A stretch of 64,000 bases of DNA from NCBI GenBank assembly GCA_963784995.1, contig CAWATZ010000007.1, positions 124,001 to 188,000 of the forward strand, given 5' to 3'. The translations under genes were made by a program, and so were the position numbers. This document shows positions 34,280 to 42,056 of this stretch, one piece after another. The notes under the pieces were generated by a model. It was not told where the DNA came from. It did no database searches and saw only the letters and a list, made by a program, of their open reading frames with translations. How positions within the stretch are numbered: position 1 is the first letter of the stretch; every line of letters starts with the position of its first letter. The DNA is from CAWATZ01 sp963784995 (GTDB lineage Bacteria; Planctomycetota; Planctomycetia; Gemmatales; Gemmataceae).

Positions 34280-34957
34280 CTACTTATCCTCCTCCTCCGG
34301 CGGCATGTTGTTGATGATCAGGCGCTTGACGGCGAACTTCCCAGCCACGTAAATGATCCAGATGTCGAAAACCGTCCACCACAGGAGCAGGCCCTTGGCC
34401 AATCCCGACCAGTCCTCGCCAAACCAGGCCACGGTCGGGGTCCAGAAGACGATGTTGAGGACGATGCCGGTCAAGAACAGCAAGGTCACCAGAGCGCAAA
34501 GATAGCCCGGCAACTGCCAGGTGAAAATGTCGCTGCCGGTGACGTCCTTGACCTTCCGCTTGATGGCCCGTTGCCGGGTCTGCGTATTGAAGCCGCAGTG
34601 TATACAGACAATGTCTCCCTCGCCCATCTCATTGGCGCATTCCGGACAGCGGGCGCCCAGTTCAGTGTCGGTCACGCCATAGTTCTTCGGTCCATCCTCG
34701 TCATCGTCCACGGGCTTTCTGGCCGGGGCCGGCGGCGGCTTGGTCTCGGTCTTGGCGTCCCCCTTGCCCTTGGATTTGGCCTTGGCCTTGTCGGGCTTGG
34801 TGGTGATCGCCTTGTCTTTCTTGGCCGATTTCCCCGTGGGGGCCTCGGCCCGGAAGACGTGTTCGCACTCCTTGCAGCGGATCTTTTTTCCCAGCGACTC
34901 TTCCGCGACCTTCAGGGCCAGGCCGCACTCGGGGCATTTGATGGAAATGGAAGCCAT
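34280..34957 (-). CDS. Zinc-ribbon membrane protein
   Basis: A 225-residue protein. The N terminus has an MJ0042-type zinc finger (IKCPECGLALKVAEESLGKK then IRCKECEHVF). A Lys-rich linker of about 50 residues follows, then a second ribbon (RCPECANEMGEGDIVCIHCG) and two membrane helices (GYLCALVTLLFLTGIVLNIVF, LLLWWTVFDIWIIYVAGKF). Proteins with this plan are common in planctomycetes; their role is unknown. The ATG at 34957 is preferred over 34966 because GATGAGG is then better spaced. Confidence 0.75.
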   Translation of the reverse strand: MASISIKCPECGLALKVAEESLGKKIRCKECEHVFRAEAPTGKSAKKDKAITTKPDKAKAKSKGKGDAKTETKPPPAPARKPVDDDEDGPKNYGVTDTELGARCPECANEMGEGDIVCIHCGFNTQTRQRAIKRKVKDVTGSDIFTWQLPGYLCALVTLLFLTGIVLNIVFWTPTVAWFGEDWSGLAKGLLLWWTVFDIWIIYVAGKFAVKRLIINNMPPEEEDK

Positions 34958-35081
34958 CGTCCACAAACCTCATCACGTCGAGCCCAGCAAGATGCCTCTT
35001 CCCCCCGCAAGCAATTGCGTGTATTAGGATAGGGACGCCGCCGGGCGCAATGCAAGGAGCAAAAGCGAAAAAGGAGCAGCC

Positions 35082-35810
35082 GTGCTGAAGTCGCCGCGTG
35101 TGCTGGTTTCCCTGGCCACCTACAACGAGCGCGACAACCTCGGTCCGCTGACGGCCGAGATTCACGCCGTCCTGCCCTCGGCCGACATTTTGGTAATCGA
35201 CGACAATTCCCCCGACGGCACCGGCGACCTGGCCGACGAGCTGGCCCAGCGCGACCCGCGCATCCACGTCCTGCACCGGCCCGGCAAGCTGGGCCTGGGC
35301 ACGGCCACCATCGCGGCCATGAAATACGCCATGAGCCACGACTACGACCTGCTCACCAACATGGACGCCGACTTCAGCCATCATCCGCGTTATCTGCCCG
35401 CCCTGCTGGCCGGCATGGAGCGCCACGACGTCATGATCGGCTCGCGCTACGTCCGGGGAGGGGGGAGCGAGAACTGGCCCTGGCAGCGGCTGCTCATGAG
35501 TCAGACGGTCAATGCCATTGTGCGCTTCCTGATGCGCATTCCCGCCCGGGACTGCAGCGGCGCCTACCGCTGTTACCGCGTCTCGCTGCTGCGGCGCGTG
35601 CCGCTGGACCGGCTCGTCTCCCGGGGCTATTCCTTCCAGCAGGAGGTGCTGTACCGCTGCCGCCAGGCCGGTGGCCGCATCGGCGAGACGCCCATTGTCT
35701 TCGCCAACCGCCGGGCCGGCGCGTCCAAGGTCAATACCCGCGAGGCGGTGCGGTCCATGAGCCTGATCCTGTACCTGGGATTGCAGGCGTTCCTGGGGAT
35801 GGACCGGTAG
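35082..35810 (+). CDS. Polyprenol-phosphate mannosyltransferase-like family 2 glycosyltransferase
   Basis: A 242-residue GT-A transferase of the DPM1 group, which moves a sugar from GDP- or UDP-sugar to polyprenyl phosphate at the cytoplasmic face of the membrane. Signs are VSLATYNERDNLGPL, ILVIDDNSPDGTGDLA, YDLLTNMDADFSHHPRYLP with the D-x-D, VMIGSRYVRGGG, DCSGAYRCYR and PIVFANRRAGASKVN. It lacks the two C-terminal membrane helices of the longer form. The start is a GTG after AAGGAGCAGCC. Palindrome IR-B copy 2 follows the stop by 10 bases. Confidence 0.9.
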   Translation: MLKSPRVLVSLATYNERDNLGPLTAEIHAVLPSADILVIDDNSPDGTGDLADELAQRDPRIHVLHRPGKLGLGTATIAAMKYAMSHDYDLLTNMDADFSHHPRYLPALLAGMERHDVMIGSRYVRGGGSENWPWQRLLMSQTVNAIVRFLMRIPARDCSGAYRCYRVSLLRRVPLDRLVSRGYSFQQEVLYRCRQAGGRIGETPIVFANRRAGASKVNTREAVRSMSLILYLGLQAFLGMDR

Positions 35811-35820
35811 AGGGCTGTCC

Positions 35821-35896
35821 GAGCCGCGCACGCAGCGCAGCGGAGTAAGCGGTTCGTCGGACGACCGCTTACTCCGCTGCGCTGCGTGCGCGGCTC
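35821..35896. repeat. Palindrome IR-B, copy 2
   Basis: A 76-bp inverted repeat (arms GAGCCGCGCACGCAGCGCAG to AGTAAGCGGT) between the convergent glycosyltransferase and DUF1080 genes; only the short loop differs from the other copies. Confidence 0.9.
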
Positions 35897-35912
35897 CGAC
35901 GACCCTCGCACC

Positions 35913-36551
35913 TCACTTCTTCCCATGATCCAGGAACTTGATGTCCTTGAAGGTCACCTCCATCGCCGGCCCGGCGTGCAGTTGCCACGCAATGATCCCA
36001 TCGTCCGGCAGCTTCGGGAAATCCTGATCGACCGCCGTTTCGCCATTGACCTTGATGGTCACGTGCTTCCCCACCACCTTGACGTAATAGTCGTTGAAAT
36101 CGTCCTTCTTCACCTTGGCGACGACTTCCTTGGGAGATTGCTTCATCATGCCGCCAAAGCGTTCCCCATAGAGGCTGCCCCAGTAGCCGGCGCCGATGTC
36201 GGCCTGCGGCCCGGCCACGACGTAGGTCTTCTTCTCCGGCTCGACCATCGAGCTGCGGACCTGCACGCCGCTGTTGCCCACGCCGTTCTTGAGACGTATC
36301 TGGAAGCTCAGCTCGAAGTCGGTGTATTTCTTCTTGCTGCACAGGAAGGTGTTGGACTTGATCCCGTCCGGTCCCGTGTTGCCCACAATGGCCCCGTCCT
36401 TGACGCTCCACAGGTTGGTCAGTCCTTCCCAGCCGGTCAGGTCCTTGCCGTTGAAGAAGTCGCTCGAGGGCGAATCGGCAAGCAGGCCCGAGGAAAGGGC
36501 CAGCACGGCCAGTGCGGCCAGCAGTCCCGCCAGTGCAAGGGTCTTGCGCAT
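35913..36551 (-). CDS. DUF1080 (3-keto-disaccharide hydrolase-like) secreted protein
   Basis: A 212-residue protein with signal peptide (LALAGLLAALAVLALSSGLLA). The rest is a concanavalin-type beta-sandwich of the DUF1080 family: FFNGKDLTGWEGL at the start, WSVKDGAIVG, YTDFELSFQIRLKNGVGNSGVQV, NDYYVKVVGKHVTIKVNG and the last strands GPAMEVTFKDIKFL. Some members hydrolyse 3-keto-glycosides; most in planctomycetes, where the family is hugely expanded, are uncharacterised. Likely exported to the periplasm. Confidence 0.88.
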   Translation of the reverse strand: MRKTLALAGLLAALAVLALSSGLLADSPSSDFFNGKDLTGWEGLTNLWSVKDGAIVGNTGPDGIKSNTFLCSKKKYTDFELSFQIRLKNGVGNSGVQVRSSMVEPEKKTYVVAGPQADIGAGYWGSLYGERFGGMMKQSPKEVVAKVKKDDFNDYYVKVVGKHVTIKVNGETAVDQDFPKLPDDGIIAWQLHAGPAMEVTFKDIKFLDHGKK

Positions 36552-36586
36552 TTGAAGTTCTCCCGAAACAGCGTCCCGCGATCCGG

Positions 36587-36961
36587 TCAGCCGGTGACCA
36601 GAGGCAGCCCTTTCTCGCGCCAGCCGCGATGGCCGCCGTCCATCGACAGGACATTGGTGTAACCCATTTTCTGCAACGCCTCCGCCGCCAGGGCGGAGCG
36701 AAAGCCGCCGCCGCAGTAGAGGATCATCTCGGTCGCCGGGTCGGCCACCACTTTCTCAATGTCGCGTTCGATGATCCCCTTGCCCAGGTGGATCGCCCCG
36801 GGCAGATGGTCCTTCGCCCATTCGCTCTCCTCGCGGACGTCAACCAGCAGCAGCTTCTCACCCCGGTCCATCCGGGCCTTGACCTGATCCACGGTCACTT
36901 CCTTGATCCGTTTCTTGGCGTCCACCACCAGCTGCAGGAAGCGGGGGGAATGATGGGCCAT
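36587..36961 (-). CDS. Rhodanese-domain protein
   Basis: A 124-residue single-domain sulfurtransferase-like protein. VTVDQVKARMDRGEKLLLVD, REESEWAKDHLPGAIHL and ILYCGGGFRSALAAEALQ are the typical blocks, with the active-site Cys in YCGGGFRS, then VLSMDGGHRGW. It may carry persulfide sulfur in the cytoplasm. The ATG at 36961 begins within the 3' end of the membrane-protein gene, in another frame. Confidence 0.88.
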   Translation of the reverse strand: MAHHSPRFLQLVVDAKKRIKEVTVDQVKARMDRGEKLLLVDVREESEWAKDHLPGAIHLGKGIIERDIEKVVADPATEMILYCGGGFRSALAAEALQKMGYTNVLSMDGGHRGWREKGLPLVTG

Positions 36962-37289
36962 GATCTCGCACCTCCACTGTGGGGACTTGGGGCACCTGGG
37001 CCAGCCGATCGGCCTCGGCCTGGGCGCGGGCGAACCGCCGCAGGACCAGGTAGGTCCCGCCGGCCTCGAACACCAGGACAACGAGGGCCAGCCAGGGCAG
37101 GCTGTCGAGCAAGAACAGCAGCAGCTTCTGGCGGGGTGTCAGTCCACCGGCGGGCAATGGCGGCCGGGGCCAGCACAGGCCCACGCCCAGCGCCCCCAGC
37201 ACGATCACCAGCAGCGCGGGGATCTTCACGGTCAAGTACGTCCGGCGGGTCAGGTTCACCCCGTAAAACTTGAGCCGGACTGGCGGCAT
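36858..37289 (-). CDS. Small membrane protein overlapping the rhodanese gene
   Basis: A 143-residue protein with two membrane helices (IPALLVIVLGALGVGLCW and LLLFLLDSLPWLALVVLVFE). It continues with a short charged helix (RRFARAQAEADRLAQ). The last 35 residues are read from bases that also code the rhodanese start and look out of frame (low-complexity Gly/Pro/Gln), so the natural gene may end near 36961 and a base error in the run of six C at about 36942 may have removed the stop. Family not recognised. Confidence 0.55.
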   Translation of the reverse strand: MPPVRLKFYGVNLTRRTYLTVKIPALLVIVLGALGVGLCWPRPPLPAGGLTPRQKLLLFLLDSLPWLALVVLVFEAGGTYLVLRRFARAQAEADRLAQVPQVPTVEVRDHGPSFPPLPAAGGGRQETDQGSDRGSGQGPDGPG

Positions 37290-37343
37290 GGGTCGTATGT
37301 CCCTTGCCTCCTCCCCCTTGCGGGGGAGGAGGAAGCAGCGAAT

Positions 37344-37895
37344 TTACCGGCCGGCCCCGGCCAGGGCCGGTTTAGCCTCCTTCAAGGCCCCGACGATGGC
37401 CTGCATGAAGGCCGGCAAGTCCTCGGGCTTGCGGCTGGTGACCAGGTTGCCGTCGCGAATCACCTCGGCGTCGAGATACTTCGCCCCGGCGTTGCTGACG
37501 TCGTCCTTGATCGCCGAGAAGCAGGTGGCCCGCTTGCCCTTCAGCGCCTGGGTAGAGCAGAGGACCCAGGGACCGTGACAGATGGCGGCCACCACCTTGC
37601 CCTGCTCGGCCATCTCGCTGACCAGCCGGAGGATCCCCTCGCTGCGGCGCAGATAGTCCGGAGCGAAGCCGCCGGGAATGATCACGGCGTCGAAGTCGTT
37701 GGCCGACACCTCACGGATGCCCTTCTCGCTCTTGGCCGGATAGCCCAGCTTGCTGGGGTAGGTCGTGTTCGCTTCCGGACCGACCAGCAGCACCTTGCAG
37801 CCCGCCTCCTTCAGGCGATAGTACGGATACCACACTTCCATCTCCTGGTACTGCTGCTCGACCAGGACCGCGACCCTCTTGCCGTTCAATTCCAT
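37344..37895 (-). CDS. DJ-1/PfpI-family protein
   Basis: A 183-residue class I glutamine-amidotransferase-like protein. RVAVLVEQQYQEMEVWYPYY, AVIIPGGFAPDYLRR and VVAAICHGPWVLCSTQALKG are typical, with the nucleophile Cys in AICHG and the conserved His after it. Members are called proteases, deglycases or general stress proteins; the best-supported view for the PfpI/YhbO group is protection from carbonyl or oxidative damage. It stands alone on the minus strand. Confidence 0.9.
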   Translation of the reverse strand: MELNGKRVAVLVEQQYQEMEVWYPYYRLKEAGCKVLLVGPEANTTYPSKLGYPAKSEKGIREVSANDFDAVIIPGGFAPDYLRRSEGILRLVSEMAEQGKVVAAICHGPWVLCSTQALKGKRATCFSAIKDDVSNAGAKYLDAEVIRDGNLVTSRKPEDLPAFMQAIVGALKEAKPALAGAGR

Positions 37896-37988
37896 GACAG
37901 CCTCCTTAAAGGGATTTGTGGTGGACGATCAGGGATGATTGTAAGGCCAGCGCGAGCCAGCGACAACGGGCAAGAGGTTCACTACGAT

Positions 37989-38046
37989 AGTGTAGCCATC
38001 ACGCTCCGCGTGATGAAGGCATCACGCGGAGCGTGATGGCTACACT
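37989..38046. repeat. Paired REP (REPIN) of the GTAG family
   Basis: Two REP units in opposite orientation: GTAGCCATCACGCTCCGCGT then ATG, a 4-base spacer, and the mirror copy ending GGCTAC. It stands 28 bases before phnW. This is the same family as the arrays around the transposase at 60767-61459, over 20 kb away. Confidence 0.9.
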
Positions 38047-38073
38047 AAGAACGCCTCGCCAGGAATCCCACCG

Positions 38074-39186
38074 ATGGACCCCCGCATTCCCTACCTGCTT
38101 CTGACTCCCGGCCCGGTGACCACGTCTGCTGGCGTTCGGGCGGTGATGCACGACGACTGCTGCACCTGGACCACCGAGTACGGCACCCTGGTGGACGAGC
38201 TGCGCCACAAGCTGGTCCGGCTGGCCTCGGACCGTCCCGGATACACGTGCATCCTGCTGCAGGGCACCGGCTCCTATGCCGTGGAGGCGACGCTGGGCAG
38301 CGTGATCGGCCCCACGGGCAAGGTGCTGATCGCCGACAACGGGGCCTATGGCGAACGCATGATCGTCACCGCCCAGAAGCTGAAGCTGGCCCACCGGGTC
38401 GTGGAGTTTCCCGAGACGGAACCGGTCGATCCGGCCGCGGTGGACCGGGCCCTGAAGGCTGACTCCGCCATCACCCACGTCGCGGTGGTCCACTCGGAGA
38501 CGACGACCGGACTGGTCAACCCCGTGGCCGAGGTTGGCCGGGTGGTCAACGACCACGGCCGGACGCTGATCGTCGATGCGGTGTCGTCCTTTGGCGGCCT
38601 GCCGTTGTCGATGGAGGAGCTGGGAGTACACTACCTGGTTTCCACGGCGAGCAAGTGCTTGCAGGGGGTGCCGGGCCTGGGGCTGATCGTCGCCGACGTC
38701 GCCCGGCTGACGCGCACCCGCGGCTGGGCCCGCGGGCACAGTTTTGACCTGTTCGACCAGTGGCAGTACCTGGAAACCAAACGCCTGCGCTGGCGGTTCA
38801 CCTCGCCGACCTTCGTGGTGCGTGCCCTCAGCCAGGCCGTGCGCGAGCTGGAGGAGGAAGGCGGCGTCGAGGCCCGCCAGCGCCGCTACGAAGCCAATCG
38901 CCAGACCCTGCTGGCGGGCATGGAGGCTTTGGGTTTCCGGACGCTGCTGCCGGCCGAGCGGCAGTCGGCCATCTTGACTTCCTTCCGCTTTCCATCTTGG
39001 GCGGGCTGGTCGATGGTTTCGTTCTACGAGGGGCTGAAGAAACGCCGCTTCGTGCTGTTCCCCAGCCAGGTGAGCAAGGCCGACGCCTTCCGCATCGGCA
39101 CCATTGGCCACGTCTTCCCGGAGGACTACCGCGAACTGGTGCAGGCAGTGCGCGAAGTGGTGGGCGAAATGGGAGTGCGCTTCTGA
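38074..39186 (+). CDS. phnW: 2-aminoethylphosphonate-pyruvate transaminase-like enzyme
   Basis: A 370-residue class V aminotransferase (PLP fold type I). YLLLTPGPVTTSAGVRAVM, DDCCTWTTEYGTLVDELR, ILLQGTGSYAVEATLGSVI and VSTASKCLQGVPGLGLIV are close to PhnW proteins; the Lys of ASKCLQG should bind PLP. PhnW turns 2-aminoethylphosphonate plus pyruvate into phosphonoacetaldehyde and alanine, the first step of phosphonate breakdown. No phnX, phnA or transporter is nearby, so another substrate (for example an alanine-glyoxylate type reaction) cannot be excluded. It is followed at once by IR-A copy 4. Confidence 0.85.
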   Translation: MDPRIPYLLLTPGPVTTSAGVRAVMHDDCCTWTTEYGTLVDELRHKLVRLASDRPGYTCILLQGTGSYAVEATLGSVIGPTGKVLIADNGAYGERMIVTAQKLKLAHRVVEFPETEPVDPAAVDRALKADSAITHVAVVHSETTTGLVNPVAEVGRVVNDHGRTLIVDAVSSFGGLPLSMEELGVHYLVSTASKCLQGVPGLGLIVADVARLTRTRGWARGHSFDLFDQWQYLETKRLRWRFTSPTFVVRALSQAVRELEEEGGVEARQRRYEANRQTLLAGMEALGFRTLLPAERQSAILTSFRFPSWAGWSMVSFYEGLKKRRFVLFPSQVSKADAFRIGTIGHVFPEDYRELVQAVREVVGEMGVRF

Positions 39187-39187
39187 G

Positions 39188-39322
39188 CCCCGACCCCTGC
39201 CGGCTTGCCCGGCAGGTGAAGCAGGTCAGTGGCTAGAAGAGAAAGGCGCAAGAACGTTTTTCCGCCCGTACTTTCTAGCCGATGACCTGTTTCACCTGCC
39301 GGGCAAGCCGGCAGGGGTCGGG
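39188..39322. repeat. Long palindrome IR-A, copy 4
   Basis: A 135-bp inverted repeat directly after the phnW stop and before the convergent PilZ gene. It has the copy 3 version GAAGCAGGTC in the left arm and GACCTGTTTC in the right arm, which would form a G-U pair in RNA. Confidence 0.9.
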
Positions 39323-39334
39323 AACAGGGCCCTT

Positions 39335-40027
39335 TCAGCTGAGGTAAACCCCCACCTCGTACCAGTCCTCGCCGCAGGGCTGGACGCGGACACACTTGCC
39401 GGCCAGCGTGACCGGCTCGGGCCGGCCGCGCATGGTGAAGCTCAGCTGGACCTCGGAGCCGGGCACGGCGCGGGGCACGTACAGGCCCATGCCGTTGAGC
39501 GACACGTCCTTGCCAAAGCACTCGATTGGCTCGGTCGGCTGACCCTCGGGCCCAAGGAAGATCGCCTGGACGGGGCGCGTCCACAGACGGCGATCCTGGG
39601 TGCGCCGTTCCGGGTGGCCTTGCAGCAGGGTGCGCAGGCTCTCCAGCAAGTTCGAACCGAGCCGGCGCAGCAGTTCCAGGTCGGCGGCCTTGCCCTTCTC
39701 CTGGCCGCGGACGTGGACCAGGACCTCGGGAAACGGCACGGCCGGGGGCCGGGAGTGCGTCCACTGCAGCTCCACCTGGACTGCCGGCGCCCGGCCGAAC
39801 AGGCGCTTCCAGAAGCCCTTCGGGGCACGAACCTGAAAGACCGCCGAGTCCTTGCCGGTCCGGACCAGCTGGCCGGCCCACTGCTTGCGAAAGGTCTCCA
39901 GTCCTCCCTGGGAGGGGCGAGGCAACAGCCCGGTCGAGAACCGGCTGCGCAGCACCTGCTCGCCGTCGGGCATGGTCAGCCAGGTGCCCAGCTCCGGCAC
40001 GTTCACCCGGCTGCCGACCTCGACCAT
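39335..40027 (-). CDS. PilZ-like domain protein, coupled to the tandem kinase
   Basis: A 230-residue protein from the ATG at 40027, which shares one base with the kinase stop (TGATG). Its C-terminal third resembles a PilZ beta-barrel (CFGKDVSLNGMGLYVPRAVP, VQLSFTMRGRPEPVTLAGKC, WYEVGVYLS), with the D/N-x-S-x-x-G motif present as DVSLNGMG; the RxxxR motif that completes cyclic-di-GMP binding is not obvious. The part before it (VNVPELGTWLTMPDGEQVLRS, FRKQWAGQLVRT) is unrecognised. The same frame is open upstream of the ATG and reads sensibly (SAQSILAEL), so the two genes may really be one fusion with a base error near 40050-40090. Confidence 0.65.
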   Translation of the reverse strand: MVEVGSRVNVPELGTWLTMPDGEQVLRSRFSTGLLPRPSQGGLETFRKQWAGQLVRTGKDSAVFQVRAPKGFWKRLFGRAPAVQVELQWTHSRPPAVPFPEVLVHVRGQEKGKAADLELLRRLGSNLLESLRTLLQGHPERRTQDRRLWTRPVQAIFLGPEGQPTEPIECFGKDVSLNGMGLYVPRAVPGSEVQLSFTMRGRPEPVTLAGKCVRVQPCGEDWYEVGVYLS

Positions 40028-41868
40028 CAGCTCGGCCAGGATGCTCTGGGCCGACGAGCCAGCGCCCGAGAGCTGGTCCCGAACAACCGGCCCGCGCCGG
40101 CCTGCTCCAGCGCGTCGATCAGTTCCGTGCAGCTGGCGAAGCGCTTGTGCGGATCGGGATTGAGGGCGCGGGCCAGGATCGGCTGGTCGGCCGGGGGCAG
40201 CGAGTTCAGGTTGGGCTCGCCACCAGGCAAGGGGGCCCGGCAGGCCGGGCGGCAGCAGAAGGGCGGATCGCCGGTCAGCATTTCCTGGTAAATCACCGCC
40301 AGGCTGAACTGGTCGCTGCGGCTGCTGCCGCCTGTCTGCAGGACTTCCTCCGCCACGTAGCGCGGTTGGAGCTGAGAACCAAGCAATCCCGCCGGCTGCC
40401 ACAACAGGGCCGCCAAACCGAAGTCGATGAGTTGCAGGCGATTGCCCTTGAACAGCAACGACTGGGGACAGAGCGCCAGGTGGGCCAGCTCTTCTTCTTT
40501 GGCCAGCTCGTCCAGTCCCTCCGCCACGGTGCCCAGCCAGTCGAGCAACTGCCGGCGGGGCAACCCTTCCTCACCCCGGTTGCGTGCCTCCTGGAAGCGA
40601 TCCCGCAAGCTGGTTCCCACCCGTTCACTGACCGCGATCAGGCAGCCCGGCCCCGCGGGAACCAGTTGCAGGGGCAGCAGCAGATCGTGCTGCAGGCCCC
40701 GCAGCCGGGCCAGCGCCGTCTGCTCGCGTTCCGGGTTGTGTCCGACCACCCCGTAGAGAAAGCGCACCAGGTAGCGCCGGCCTTCGGCTGATCGGGCCTC
40801 CCAGTTCTCCGAGGTTGGGGTCCGGCCCAGGCAGGACCGAAAATGCAACCCCGAAAGATGTTTCCCCTGGGCAGGCCGGGCGGGGCCCTGCGCGCCTGCG
40901 TGTCTGCACACAGGGGCGGCCGGCATCTCAACGCAGGTGTCGGTCTGGGCGGACAGCGCCAGGTGGGTTTCCGTGATCGGTTCCACTCTGACCCCTGGCG
41001 ATCGGAGCGGAGTGGTCGTGCTGGGCGCTGCGGTCTCCGCCTCCCCGGCGTCGCAGAGCAGTGCGTTGATCAGCTCGGTGCAGCTGGCAAAGCGCTGCGC
41101 CGGATCCTTGGCCAGGGCCCGGGCGATGATGGGGCGGTCCGCGGCCGGCAGCGCTTCCAGGTCCGGTTCCTGGGTGGCGCGCTGCAGCATCAGTTGCCGG
41201 CTGTTCTTGCCGTCGAACGGCAACTTGCCGGTCAGCAGCTCGACGTAAACCAGGGCCAGGCTGTACTGGTCGCAGGAGGAGCTGAGTTGATTCTGAAACA
41301 GCTCCGGGGCGGCATAAAGCGGCGTGATGGCCCCCAGCGAAACGTTCCCGGCACGGTCGGCCAGACTGCGAACCAGGCCGAAGTCGGCGACCTTGACGTG
41401 GTCGGCCACGACAAACAGGTTGGCGGGCTTGATGTCCAGGTGCTGCAAGCCGTGCCGCTGCCCCATGTAATCCAGGACGTTGGCCGCCTCGCCCAGGTAG
41501 CCCAGCAATTCCTCGCGGTCGATCCCCTCCTGGCCCGCCCGGCGACGTTCCTGGAGCAGGTCCGCCAGGCTGTGGTCGGCCAGCTCCATCACGATCACCA
41601 GCTCGCCGTCGATGACCTCGACGCGCTCCATCGACAGCAAAAAGGGATGCCGGACCGACTTGACGCGCTGGATCGACTCCAGCTCCTCGGCGGCCGGCGC
41701 CTGCTCTGCCGTCAAGTGAGTCGGATCACCTGCGACGAACTTGATGGCCTTGAACAGGCCCCCCGGAGCCACGCATTTCCAGACCTCGCCAAAGCCGCCG
41801 CGGCCGAGAGGCTCGAGCAGGCAATAGCCTGGGATCGGTTCCGCATTGCATTCCCTGGTTGAGAGCAT
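40027..41868 (-). CDS. Tandem Ser/Thr kinase and pseudokinase protein
   Basis: A 613-residue protein. Residues 10-275 form a complete Hanks-type kinase: LLEPLGRGGFGEVWK (glycine loop), FKAIKFV (Lys), HLDIKPANLFV (catalytic loop) and VADFGLVR, then YAAPELF. After a linker with Pro/Thr, residues 330-590 form a second kinase fold that lacks catalysis: HLALCPQSLLFKGNRLQLIDFGL has no HRD Asp. The CTELINALL and CTELIDALE helices end both lobes in the same way, so the second arose by internal duplication. GCAGGAAATC precedes the ATG at 41868. A PilZ-type gene is coupled to its 3' end. Its substrates are unknown; planctomycetes have many such kinases. Confidence 0.85.
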   Translation of the reverse strand: MLSTRECNAEPIPGYCLLEPLGRGGFGEVWKCVAPGGLFKAIKFVAGDPTHLTAEQAPAAEELESIQRVKSVRHPFLLSMERVEVIDGELVIVMELADHSLADLLQERRRAGQEGIDREELLGYLGEAANVLDYMGQRHGLQHLDIKPANLFVVADHVKVADFGLVRSLADRAGNVSLGAITPLYAAPELFQNQLSSSCDQYSLALVYVELLTGKLPFDGKNSRQLMLQRATQEPDLEALPAADRPIIARALAKDPAQRFASCTELINALLCDAGEAETAAPSTTTPLRSPGVRVEPITETHLALSAQTDTCVEMPAAPVCRHAGAQGPARPAQGKHLSGLHFRSCLGRTPTSENWEARSAEGRRYLVRFLYGVVGHNPEREQTALARLRGLQHDLLLPLQLVPAGPGCLIAVSERVGTSLRDRFQEARNRGEEGLPRRQLLDWLGTVAEGLDELAKEEELAHLALCPQSLLFKGNRLQLIDFGLAALLWQPAGLLGSQLQPRYVAEEVLQTGGSSRSDQFSLAVIYQEMLTGDPPFCCRPACRAPLPGGEPNLNSLPPADQPILARALNPDPHKRFASCTELIDALEQAGAGRLFGTSSRALARRPRASWPS

Positions 41869-41987
41869 CCGACGATTTCCTGCTGGTTGAAGTCCGTCCA
41901 CGATTCCCTGGGCAGGACGCAATCCTTGCTGCAAGCCTAGATCGCTCCGGAGTCAGATGCAAACAATATCAGGGAAACCCTTACGCC

Positions 41988-42039
41988 AAAAGCCGCAAGC
42001 GGCTTGGCGCTGGCGTGCGCCAAGCCGCTTGCGGCTTTT
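41988..42039. repeat. Palindrome IR-C, copy 3
   Basis: A 52-bp inverted repeat with arms AAAAGCCGCAAGCGGCTTGG and complement, upstream of the kinase gene and 18 bases after the stop of the BlaR1-like gene. Arm order is inverted relative to copies 1 and 2. Confidence 0.85.
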
Positions 42040-42056
42040 CCACCCTCGACCCTGAT

